Assembly: GCA_012719455.1 (NCBI GenBank)
Contig: JAAYAJ010000065.1
Coordinates: 1-64,000 of the forward strand
Source of the DNA: Acidobacteriota bacterium
Lineage (GTDB): Bacteria > Acidobacteriota > UBA6911
Direction: 5' to 3'
Length of the DNA stretch: 64,000 nt
Shown here: positions 54,334 to 61,732 of the stretch, one piece after another
Layout: each line of letters begins with the position of its first letter
How positions within the stretch are numbered: the stretch's first letter is position 1
Notes under the pieces: generated by a model
Databases searched by the model: none
What the model saw: only the letters and a program-made list of their open reading frames with translations
What the model was told of the DNA's origin: nothing
Position numbers and translations under genes: made by a program

Positions 54334-55761
54334 CTACGTTCCGGTTTCGCGCGCAAAACCGGGGGAGACCACCCCGAGGAGGCTTTCGGCCAGGACCTGC
54401 TCATCGGCCGGGAGCACGGTGCGCAGATCGACCAGCGCCCGGTCTTCCTCGACCCTGATGATCACGGGGGGATCGAGCGCGCGCAGCCGCGATTCGATAA
54501 CGGCCGGACGGACCGATTCCGACTCCAGGGAGAGCAGGGTCGAAGGGAGCAGGCTTTCGGGACAGGACCCGCCCCCGACCACCGATTGCCCCTTTACGAG
54601 GCGCACAGCCGCTCCTTCGGGGAGGCGGGGCCGCAGCCGGCGTGCAAAGCGGCGGGCGCGCCGCCCCGTTTCCTCGCGGGACATGGCGATCATGCGCACC
54701 ACGGGAATCTCCCCGGCCGCCCGCCCGAACCGGTAGCTGCGGAGGGTGGCCTCCAGGGCGCCGTAGACAAGCTTGTCCACCCGGTAGGTCCGCATCAGGG
54801 GGTTTTTGCGGATCGGCGCCACCAGGGCGCGCGCTCCGGCGATGATCCCGGCCTGCGGACCACCCAGCAGCTTGTCCCCGCTGAAGCAGATGAGATCGAC
54901 CCCCGCGGCCAAGCTCGCCTGGACCGTCGGTTCATCCGAGATCCCGAAGGGCCGGAGGTCCACCAGGCAGCCGCTGCCGATATCCTCGACCAGGGGGATG
55001 CGGTGGCGCCGGGCCAGATCGACCAGCGCCGCGAGCGCCGGCCTTTCGGTGAACCCGCGGATCCGGTAGTTGCTGGGGTGAACCCGCAGCAGCAGGGCGG
55101 TGCGCTCGTTGACGGCCGCCTCGTAGTCCTCGAGCCGGGTCTTGTTGGTGGTCCCCACCTCGCACAGGTGGGCGCCGCTGCGGGCCATGATTTCCGGGAC
55201 CCGGAAGGATCCGCCGATCTCCACCAGTTCCCCCCGGCTGACGACAACCTCCCGGCCGGAGGCGAGCGTATTCAGGATGAGGTAGACGGCGGCGGCGTTG
55301 TTGTTGACGACCGCGGCGTCCTCGCACCCGAGCACCTCCCTGAGCAGGGGCTGGACCAGCAGGTCCCTCTGGGACCGCTTCCCCTCGGAAATATCGTATT
55401 CCAAGTTGGTGTAACCGGCCGCAAGTGCCGATATATTCTCAAGGGCCGCAGTCGACAGCGGCGCCCGTCCCAGGTTGGTATGCAGGATGACGCCGGACGC
55501 GTTGATCACCCGGCCGAGCCCCGGACGCAGGCACCGCTCCAGCCGCCGGGCGAGCGTCGCCTCCAGCAGTTCGGGGGTGACCACGGCACCGGTGGCGTCA
55601 GCAAGCACCGCCGCACGGGTTTCGGCAAGCAGGCTCTGGATTTCAGCCACGACGAAATCGTGGCCGGTGGACTCCACCCAAGCGGCGATCACCGGGCGCA
55701 GGAGCAACTGGTCGACGGCCGGAATCCGGCGGAGCAGTTCTTGTGGGGGCGTGTTTGTCAT
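54334..55761 (-). CDS. selA: L-seryl-tRNA(Sec) selenium transferase SelA
   Basis: PLP enzyme that converts Ser-tRNA(Sec) to Sec-tRNA(Sec) using selenophosphate. The 475-residue protein has the N-terminal tRNA-binding region, INASGVILHTNLGRAPLS, EYDISEGKRSQRD, VNNNAAAVYLILNTLA, and the PLP lysine in CFSGDKLLGGPQAG (Lys297), at the position of E. coli Lys295. SelB, SelD and tRNA-Sec are not in the window, and I found no selenoprotein here. It implies the genome uses selenocysteine. Confidence 0.96.
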   Translation of the reverse strand: MTNTPPQELLRRIPAVDQLLLRPVIAAWVESTGHDFVVAEIQSLLAETRAAVLADATGAVVTPELLEATLARRLERCLRPGLGRVINASGVILHTNLGRAPLSTAALENISALAAGYTNLEYDISEGKRSQRDLLVQPLLREVLGCEDAAVVNNNAAAVYLILNTLASGREVVVSRGELVEIGGSFRVPEIMARSGAHLCEVGTTNKTRLEDYEAAVNERTALLLRVHPSNYRIRGFTERPALAALVDLARRHRIPLVEDIGSGCLVDLRPFGISDEPTVQASLAAGVDLICFSGDKLLGGPQAGIIAGARALVAPIRKNPLMRTYRVDKLVYGALEATLRSYRFGRAAGEIPVVRMIAMSREETGRRARRFARRLRPRLPEGAAVRLVKGQSVVGGGSCPESLLPSTLLSLESESVRPAVIESRLRALDPPVIIRVEEDRALVDLRTVLPADEQVLAESLLGVVSPGFARETGT

Positions 55762-55833
55762 GGGCGCATTTCAGCATAGGCGGGGAAGGCTGTCAATCGG
55801 CGATTGCGTCCGCGGGAAAGGGGGGTGAGGGGG

Positions 55834-56397
55834 ATGCGTGACGAGGAACTGAACAGCCTGGACGAGGGGCTGAGGCGACTGAAAATCGAGTACCACATCT
55901 TCTTTCACGGGAACCAGGCCAAGGCGCCCGATGAGCTGCGCCTGCGCATCGAGAGGCTGGTCAAGAAACTGTCGGAAAGCTCGGACCTCTCCTTTTCCCA
56001 GCGCTTCCGGTTCAACACCCTCGTGGCCCGCTACTATGTCTACCGCGACCTCTGGCGGCGCACCCAGCAGGAGCGCGAGATGGGGGCGGCGGGCGCAGCA
56101 AGCGCCGGCGCCTCCAGGGGCGCCGCACCCCGGGCGACGGAGCCGGAGCTCCGGGTTCTCATCTCCGACCCGGAGGCCGAAGCGGACAAGGTGAAGAAAC
56201 TGTATGACGCGCTGGTGGCGGCAGGAAGGACGGAGCCGGGGAAGACACAAATTTCCTACCCGCAATTCGCCAAGCTCGTGGCCACCCGAACCCGGAGCAT
56301 CCGCAAGCAGCATGGCTGCTCCCGAGTAGCCTTCACCCTTGCGCTCAAAGAAGAGTCTATCCGGTTCACCGCCACGGCGGAAACCGTCGAAACCTGA
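55834..56397 (+). CDS. MXAN_5187-type C-terminal-domain protein of unknown function
   Basis: 187 residues, soluble and helical: LDEGLRRLKIEYHIFFHGNQ, PDELRLRIERLVKKLSESSDLSFSQ and RFRFNTLVARYYVYRDLWRRTQQE, the pattern of the MXAN_5187 family first seen in myxobacteria. An Ala/Gly-rich linker (about 85-105) precedes a second domain (LYDALVAAGRTEPGK ... FTLALKEESIRFTA). Function unknown. ATG 55834 has GAGGGGG upstream. It converges on the cold-shock gene. Confidence 0.75.
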   Translation: MRDEELNSLDEGLRRLKIEYHIFFHGNQAKAPDELRLRIERLVKKLSESSDLSFSQRFRFNTLVARYYVYRDLWRRTQQEREMGAAGAASAGASRGAAPRATEPELRVLISDPEAEADKVKKLYDALVAAGRTEPGKTQISYPQFAKLVATRTRSIRKQHGCSRVAFTLALKEESIRFTATAETVET

Positions 56398-56411
56398 TCC
56401 CGTCGGGATTT

Positions 56412-56645
56412 CTAGATGACGGACTGCTCCGGCTGCGGCTCGAGCCTCACCACGTGTTCAGCCTGCGGCCCGCGGGGACCCATCTTGACATCAAACTCCA
56501 CCTGCTCCCCTTCACGCAGGGTGCGGTATCCCTCTTCCTGTATGGAGCTGTAGTGCACGAACACGTCCACCCCGGTAGGCTGGGAGATGAAACCATATCC
56601 CTTGGTGTTGTTGAACCACTTCACGGTACCCGTAACCCTGCTCAT
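56412..56645 (-). CDS. Cold-shock domain protein (CspA family)
   Basis: 77 residues with both RNA-binding motifs: [16 protein letters not shown] (RNP1 region) and [10 protein letters not shown] (RNP2), then [11 protein letters not shown] and a short C-terminal tail. It binds single-stranded nucleic acid as an RNA chaperone. ATG 56645 is the family start, with AGGGGA upstream. A possible promoter about 120 nt upstream implies a long 5' leader, as in cspA genes that are controlled by leader structure. Confidence 0.95.
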   Translation of the reverse strand: MSRVTGTVKWFNNTKGYGFISQPTGVDVFVHYSSIQEEGYRTLREGEQVEFDVKMGPRGPQAEHVVRLEPQPEQSVI

Positions 56646-56772
56646 AGAACATCCCCTAAAAAGCCCGGAACACTCCGCGCACATCTTGAAACCGGGCGCA
56701 ACTCCGCCCAAAATGCAATGATGTCCAAGCCCCCGTTAAACCCAACAAACTACTAGAGATTTAATTGCACCG

Positions 56773-56802
56773 AGCGTAATCGACCCGATTATTTTTTGTC
56801 AA
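56773..56802 (-). promoter_or_regulatory. Candidate promoter for the cold-shock gene
   Basis: On the minus strand TTGACA (plus 56797-56802), 18-nt spacer, TACGCT (plus 56773-56778). The transcript would begin near 56766 with a 5' leader of about 120 nt. Also, a TATACT at 56860-56865 on the plus strand may be the -10 of purH. Confidence 0.45.
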
Positions 56803-56900
56803 GCGGAAAATGGCGGCGCGCGGGCGCAATCTTCGGCTGGCGCCGCGGGGGGGATCGCGTATACTGTTGTTTTGTTTTCTTCGACACCAGGAGGTGGACC

Positions 56901-58466
56901 TTGATCCGCATACAGCGTGCCTTGATCAGTGTTTCCGACAAGAGCGGCCTGGCCGAACTTTCCGGGCGCCTTCATGAGATGGGGGTCGAACTGCTCTCGA
57001 CCGGGGGCACAGCCGCTTTCCTGCGGGAGAGGAAGATCCCCGTCGTCGAGGTATCCGACTATACCGGGTTCCCCGAAATCATGGACGGCAGGGTCAAGAC
57101 CCTGCATCCCAAAATTCACGGCGGGCTGCTGGCGCTGAGAAACAAGGAGTCTCACCTTTCCCAGATGGAGGCCCAGGGGATCCGGCCGATCGACATGGTC
57201 GTCGTCAACCTCTACCCGTTCCGGGAAACCGCGGCGCGGGAAGGGATCACCTATCCCGAGGTCATCGAGCAGATCGACATCGGCGGGCCCAGCATGATCC
57301 GCTCGGCGGCCAAAAACCACGCGGGGGTAGCCGTCCTCACCGACCCCGCCGACTACGCCTGGGTGCTCCAGGAACTGGAACTCCATCACGGGGCCCTCGG
57401 CGCCGGGACCCGCTTCCGGCTGGCGCAGAAGGCCTTTGCGGCCACCGCCTCCTACGACAGCGCCATCGCCGCGTGGTTCTCCGACCGGACCTGGTCGGGA
57501 GAGGGGGCCGAGAAGCGGGAAGAAACCCTCCCCTCCACCGAGGTAATGGCGCTCGACAAGATCGGCGACCTGAGGTACGGAGAAAACCCGCACCAGCGCG
57601 CGGCGCTCTACCGACGGTCGGGGGACCCCGCGTTTGGGGTGGCGGGGGCCGGGGTGCTCCACGGGAAGGAACTCAGTTACAACAACCTGCTCGATTCGGA
57701 CGCGGCCTGGAACCTGGTCATGGAATTCGACCGCCCCGCGGCCGCCGTCATCAAGCACACCAATCCCTGCGGCGTGGCCCAGGCCGACACGCTCGCGGAA
57801 GCCTACGCGCTGGCGCGGGACAGCGACCCGCTTTCGGCTTTCGGCTCGGTGGTGGCGCTCAACCGCCCGGTGGACCGGGACACGGCCGACGAGATCCAGA
57901 AGACCTTCGTGGAGGTCGTGCTCGCCCCCGATTTCGCCGCGGACGCGCTCGCCGTCCTGAGGCAGAAGAAAAACCTCCGCCTGCTGCGGGTAAGCGCCCT
58001 CGCCCCGGTCGCGCGGCAGCACCGCCAGATCAGCGGCGGCTTTCTCGTGCAGGACAAGGACACCTATTTCCTCGGCCCCGACGAGCTCAAGACCGTCACC
58101 CGGCGCGCTCCCTCCCGCGAGGAACTCGAGGCGCTGCTCTTCGGCTGGCGCGTCGTCAAGCACGTCAAGAGCAACGCCATCGTCTTCTCCAGCCCGAACC
58201 GGATGCTGGGGATCGGCGCCGGCCAGACCAGCCGGGTGGACGCGGTGAAGTGGGGGGCGATGAAGGCCACTCTCCCGCTCGAAGGATGCGCCCTGGCCTC
58301 CGATGCCTTTTTCCCGTTCCCCGACGGGCTGCTGGCCGCCGCCGAATACGGAGTCAGGGCCGTCATCCAGCCGGGCGGTTCGGTGCGCGACGCCGAAGTC
58401 ATTGAAGCCGCCGACAGCCGGGGGATCGCCATGGTCTTCACCGGCATCCGGCATTTCAAGCACTGA
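56901..58466 (+). CDS. purH: Bifunctional AICAR formyltransferase/IMP cyclohydrolase PurH
   Basis: Last two steps of purine synthesis. With a TTG start the protein has 521 residues, the usual length. The N-terminal cyclohydrolase (MGS-like) domain has SVSDKSGLAELSGRL, LLSTGGTAAFL, GRVKTLHPKIHGGLL and NLYPF. The C-terminal formyltransferase has LRYGENPHQRAALY, GKELSYNNLLDSDAAW, VIKHTNPCGVA and DAFFPFPDGLLAAAEYG. TTG 56901 was chosen because AGGAGGT lies 5 nt upstream; the frame is open further but not family-like. Confidence 0.96.
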   Translation: MIRIQRALISVSDKSGLAELSGRLHEMGVELLSTGGTAAFLRERKIPVVEVSDYTGFPEIMDGRVKTLHPKIHGGLLALRNKESHLSQMEAQGIRPIDMVVVNLYPFRETAAREGITYPEVIEQIDIGGPSMIRSAAKNHAGVAVLTDPADYAWVLQELELHHGALGAGTRFRLAQKAFAATASYDSAIAAWFSDRTWSGEGAEKREETLPSTEVMALDKIGDLRYGENPHQRAALYRRSGDPAFGVAGAGVLHGKELSYNNLLDSDAAWNLVMEFDRPAAAVIKHTNPCGVAQADTLAEAYALARDSDPLSAFGSVVALNRPVDRDTADEIQKTFVEVVLAPDFAADALAVLRQKKNLRLLRVSALAPVARQHRQISGGFLVQDKDTYFLGPDELKTVTRRAPSREELEALLFGWRVVKHVKSNAIVFSSPNRMLGIGAGQTSRVDAVKWGAMKATLPLEGCALASDAFFPFPDGLLAAAEYGVRAVIQPGGSVRDAEVIEAADSRGIAMVFTGIRHFKH

Positions 58467-58479
58467 ACTTTCACGGCGC

Positions 58480-58510
58480 GGACGGATCCTCCCCCGGGGA
58501 GGATCCGTCC
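58480..58510. repeat. Perfect 31-bp palindrome after purH
   Basis: Arms GGACGGATCCTCCCC (58480-58494) and GGGGAGGATCCGTCC (58496-58510) around a single C. It starts 14 nt after the purH stop and ends directly before a possible GTG start. It may end the purH transcript (there is no T-run) or fold over the ribosome site of the next gene. Confidence 0.7.
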
Positions 58511-59647
58511 GTGCGCCCTGTTCGGCAAACCATGCATACCTCCCTCCCCTCTCCCCGCAAAGCCGCGCGGCCGCTCGCGGCCCTGGTCCGCCGCTATGAA
58601 AAATATTCGGGTCCCGTCCTTTTCGGCGCCGGGTTCCTCTGGGATTCACTGACCCTGACCCGCATCGACAACCTCCTGGACAACGCGCTCCTTCTAACCT
58701 ACCTGGCCGTTGCAGGGGGACTGATCATCCTCACCCTCAGGAGCCAGGAGGGGGCCCCCCTCCCCGGACCGGTCCGAAGGGTGCGCCCCTACTTCCCCTG
58801 GGTCCTGCAGTTCCTGTTCGGGGGACTGTTTTCAAGCTATGTCATTTTTTACTTCAAGAGCGCGTCCTTCACCCGGACACAGCTCTTCTTCCTGATTCTC
58901 GTCGCCCTCCTGGTCGGCAACGAATTCCTGCACGACCGGCTCGAGGACAGGCGGTTGCTCGCCGTTCTCTACAGCTTCTGCCTCCTCTCCTTCTTCGCCT
59001 TCTTCCTGCCGGTGGTCCTGGCGAAGGTCAACGGGGCCATCTTCGCCCTGGCGGGTGTCGTCAGCCTGGGGGCCAGCCTCCTGGTTTTCTCCCTGGGGCT
59101 GGCGCGCGCCGGCGTCCCCCGGCGCCAGGCGCTGCGGCCCGTGGCCCCCTGGATCGCACTCACACTCCTGGCGGTGAACCTCCTCTATGTCGCCAACCTC
59201 GTCCCCCCGGTCCCGCTGGCGCTGAAGTCAGCCGGGATCTACCACCACGTGGCGCGCACCGAGCACGGGTACGAGGTACAATACGTCCCCGGTCCGTCCT
59301 ACCGGTTCTGGAAAAAATGGGACGACCCCTTCCTCCTCTCACCCGGGGAAAGCGTCTACTGCTATACCGCCGTTTTCGCCCCCCCGCGCTTCCGGGTCCC
59401 CGTGAGCCACGTCTGGAGCCGGAAAAGCGCCGGGCGGGGATGGGTGCAGACCGACCGGATCCGGTTTCAGGTCAGGGGGGGGCGGGAACAGGGTTTCCGG
59501 GGGTACACCCGCAAACAGGGGATCGGGCCGGGACGGTGGCGGGTGGAGGTGGAAACCGAATCGGGCCAGATCCTCGGCAGGATCGATTTCACCGTAAAGG
59601 AGAGTCCCGCTTCCCGGCCCCCGCTGCAGAGCAAGTTGCTCCCCTGA
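58511..59647 (+). CDS. DUF2914-domain membrane protein
   Basis: 378 residues: six to eight hydrophobic helices in the first ~240 residues (VLFGAGFLWDSL, LLLTYLAVAGGLIILTL, FFLILVALLVG, ALAGVVSLGASLLVFSLGLA), then a C-terminal soluble DUF2914 domain (CYTAVFAPPRFRVPVSHVW, VQTDRIRFQVRGGREQGFRG, ending GRIDFTVKE). The domain probably faces the periplasm. Function unknown. GTG 58511 has GGAGG 8 nt upstream, but that site lies inside the palindrome; ATG 58532 is an alternative. Confidence 0.82.
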   Translation: MRPVRQTMHTSLPSPRKAARPLAALVRRYEKYSGPVLFGAGFLWDSLTLTRIDNLLDNALLLTYLAVAGGLIILTLRSQEGAPLPGPVRRVRPYFPWVLQFLFGGLFSSYVIFYFKSASFTRTQLFFLILVALLVGNEFLHDRLEDRRLLAVLYSFCLLSFFAFFLPVVLAKVNGAIFALAGVVSLGASLLVFSLGLARAGVPRRQALRPVAPWIALTLLAVNLLYVANLVPPVPLALKSAGIYHHVARTEHGYEVQYVPGPSYRFWKKWDDPFLLSPGESVYCYTAVFAPPRFRVPVSHVWSRKSAGRGWVQTDRIRFQVRGGREQGFRGYTRKQGIGPGRWRVEVETESGQILGRIDFTVKESPASRPPLQSKLLP

Positions 59648-59706
59648 AGCTCCCGCTCCCCCTGATCCCGTTTTTATGGCACAATCTCTTTTTCCGGTTG
59701 CCGAGG

Positions 59707-60441
59707 ATGAACTACTACAATTATTTCACCGAAATCGAGGAACATTTCGTGCGACGGCGGGGCCGGCACCTGCTGATCTCCCCGAACGACTGGAACCTGA
59801 TCGCCGCCTGGCGCGAGGCCGGCATTCCCCTGCATATCGCGCTGCGCGGCATCGATATCGCCATGGAGAGCTTCCAGGCGCGCCGGGGGCGCGGCCAGTC
59901 CAAGGTCAACAGCCTCTGCTACTGCCACGACGCGGTAATGGAGGCCTACGCCGATTACACGGAAGCCCATGTAGGGGAGGACGCCGCCGCAGAGGACCCG
60001 GCGCCGTCCGGTCTGAAGGGGGGAGAAGATTCCGGGGGGGACGATCCCGGGGCGAGCGAGATCGCCGCGTTCCTGGCGGCGAGAATCGATGAAATAAACG
60101 CGCTCGCGGCGAAACAATACCCGGGAGGCGTCCCCGAAGGGCTGGAGCGGGTGCAGGCCCGGCTCGAGGAGATCGCCCGCTTCCACCGCGCGGACGAACG
60201 GATGGACATGGAAGCGCTCGAGCGCGATCTCCGGATTCTCGACGATCTCCTGATGGACGAACTCGGCGGCCTCGTCCCGGCCGGGGAAAGGGCCGATTGG
60301 GAACGGGACGCCGCCAAGGAACTCAAGGAATACCGGAAGAGGCTGCCGAAGGAGACCTTCGAGCGGATTCGCGAAAACTTCATGTGCGATCGGATCCGGG
60401 AGAAGTTCAGGATCGGGGAGCTCAGCCTGTTCCGGCTCTGA
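59707..60441 (+). CDS. Conserved-looking protein of unknown function
   Basis: 244 residues, soluble, not recognised. The N-terminal ~95 residues are well structured: MNYYNYFTEIEEHFVRRRGR, LLISPNDWNLIAAWREAGIP, LHIALRGIDIAMESFQ. A Gly/Asp-rich linker (about 95-125) leads to a helical, charged C-terminal part (FHRADERMDMEALERDLRIL, LKEYRKRLPKETFERIREN). The frame is open further upstream, but ATG 59707 begins the protein-like part. It is followed 50 nt later by the RlmD-like gene and could be co-transcribed. No function can be inferred. Confidence 0.75.
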   Translation: MNYYNYFTEIEEHFVRRRGRHLLISPNDWNLIAAWREAGIPLHIALRGIDIAMESFQARRGRGQSKVNSLCYCHDAVMEAYADYTEAHVGEDAAAEDPAPSGLKGGEDSGGDDPGASEIAAFLAARIDEINALAAKQYPGGVPEGLERVQARLEEIARFHRADERMDMEALERDLRILDDLLMDELGGLVPAGERADWERDAAKELKEYRKRLPKETFERIRENFMCDRIREKFRIGELSLFRL

Positions 60442-60491
60442 TCCTTTTCGATCGGCGGGCCGAACGGCCATCGTTCCTGGACAAGAAAGAC

Positions 60492-61661
60492 GTGCCCGAC
60501 ACTCTCACCATCACGATCGAACGGCTGGTCTACGGCGGCGCCGGCCTGGGCCGGCACGGGGGAAAGGTGGTCTTCGTCCCCTTTTCGGTCCCGGGGGACA
60601 CGCTGCTGGTGCAGCCGGTCGATGAGAAAAAGAACTTTATCCGCGCCGCCCCCCTGCAGGTCCTGGAGCCGGGACCGGGGCGGATCGATCCCGCATGCCC
60701 CCATTTCGGCGTTTGCGGAGGGTGTCACTGGCAGCAGATCGACTATGCGCGGCAGGTGGAAACCAAGCGCCTCATCCTCGAGGAAATCCTGCGTCACAAG
60801 TTCCCGGAAACCGCACCCCTCCCGGTCACCATGATTCCTTCCCCCCGGCCGTTCGGCTACCGTTCCCGGGCCCGGATGCAGTTCGCGGGCGCCGGGGCCG
60901 GCGCCGTCGTCGGCTTCTTCCGGGGCCGATCGCACGCGATCCTGGATATCGAGCACTGCCCGCTCTTCCGGCCCTCTCTGAACGAGGCCCTCAAGGCGCT
61001 GCGCCTGAGCCGCCAGGGCCCCGACGCCGGGGGGGAGCCCGGGGAGATCGACATCGCCTGCTCCGAAGAGGAGGGCGCCTGGGCCGCCGGCCCCGGCGGG
61101 GTGCTCAGGAGAAAGGTCGGCGGGTTCACCTACCGGCTGACTCCCGACGTCTTCTTTCAAGCCAACGATTTCCTGGTGGAGGAATTGGTCGGGCTGGTGG
61201 ACGCCGTCGCCCGGGATTGCGATCCGGACTCCGCTCTCGATCTCTACGCCGGGGTCGGCCTCTTCTCGCTCCCCCTGGCGCGCAGGTTCCGGAAGGTGAT
61301 CGCGGTCGAAAGTTCCTCCTCGGCATGCCGGCTGCAGCGATCCAACGCTTCCGAGGGGGGCCTCGGGCACCTCCGCACCGTGTGCACCGAAGTCGCCGAA
61401 TGGATGGAAGGGGCGAAGGCGCACGATTTCAGCCTGGTCGTCCTCGACCCCCCGCGCACCGGATCCGGCAACCGGGTGATGGAACAGCTCCGCCGGTGGC
61501 GCCCCGGCACGATCGTGGTCGTCTCCTGCGACCCCCAGACTCTCTGCCGTGACCTGGCCCGCCTCGTACCCGATCACTACCGGATCGATTCGGTGGTCGG
61601 GCTCGACCTGTTCCCCCAGAGTTACCATTTCGAGACAGTGGTCCGCCTTGCGAGGACATAG
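60492..61661 (+). CDS. RlmD/TrmA-family 5-methyluridine RNA methyltransferase
   Basis: 389 residues. An N-terminal TRAM domain (LTITIERLVYGGAGLGRHGG, FVPFSVPGDTLLV) is followed by a [4Fe-4S] ligand set (Cys69, 75 and 78 in ACPHFGVCGGCHW, plus HCPLF near 152), a SAM motif ALDLYAGVGLFSLPLARRF and VVLDPPRTG. The catalytic cysteine lies in VVSCDPQTLCRDL. This is the RlmD/RlmC/TrmA family; the substrate (23S rRNA or tRNA U54) is not resolved. GTG 60492 is the best start. Confidence 0.92.
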   Translation: MPDTLTITIERLVYGGAGLGRHGGKVVFVPFSVPGDTLLVQPVDEKKNFIRAAPLQVLEPGPGRIDPACPHFGVCGGCHWQQIDYARQVETKRLILEEILRHKFPETAPLPVTMIPSPRPFGYRSRARMQFAGAGAGAVVGFFRGRSHAILDIEHCPLFRPSLNEALKALRLSRQGPDAGGEPGEIDIACSEEEGAWAAGPGGVLRRKVGGFTYRLTPDVFFQANDFLVEELVGLVDAVARDCDPDSALDLYAGVGLFSLPLARRFRKVIAVESSSSACRLQRSNASEGGLGHLRTVCTEVAEWMEGAKAHDFSLVVLDPPRTGSGNRVMEQLRRWRPGTIVVVSCDPQTLCRDLARLVPDHYRIDSVVGLDLFPQSYHFETVVRLART

Positions 61662-61732
61662 CCACGCCGGACACCCAGCCCCAGAGGGCCGCCCCCCTCG
61701 CCCCAGTCCTCCGTTCCCACTCGACGCGCCCC

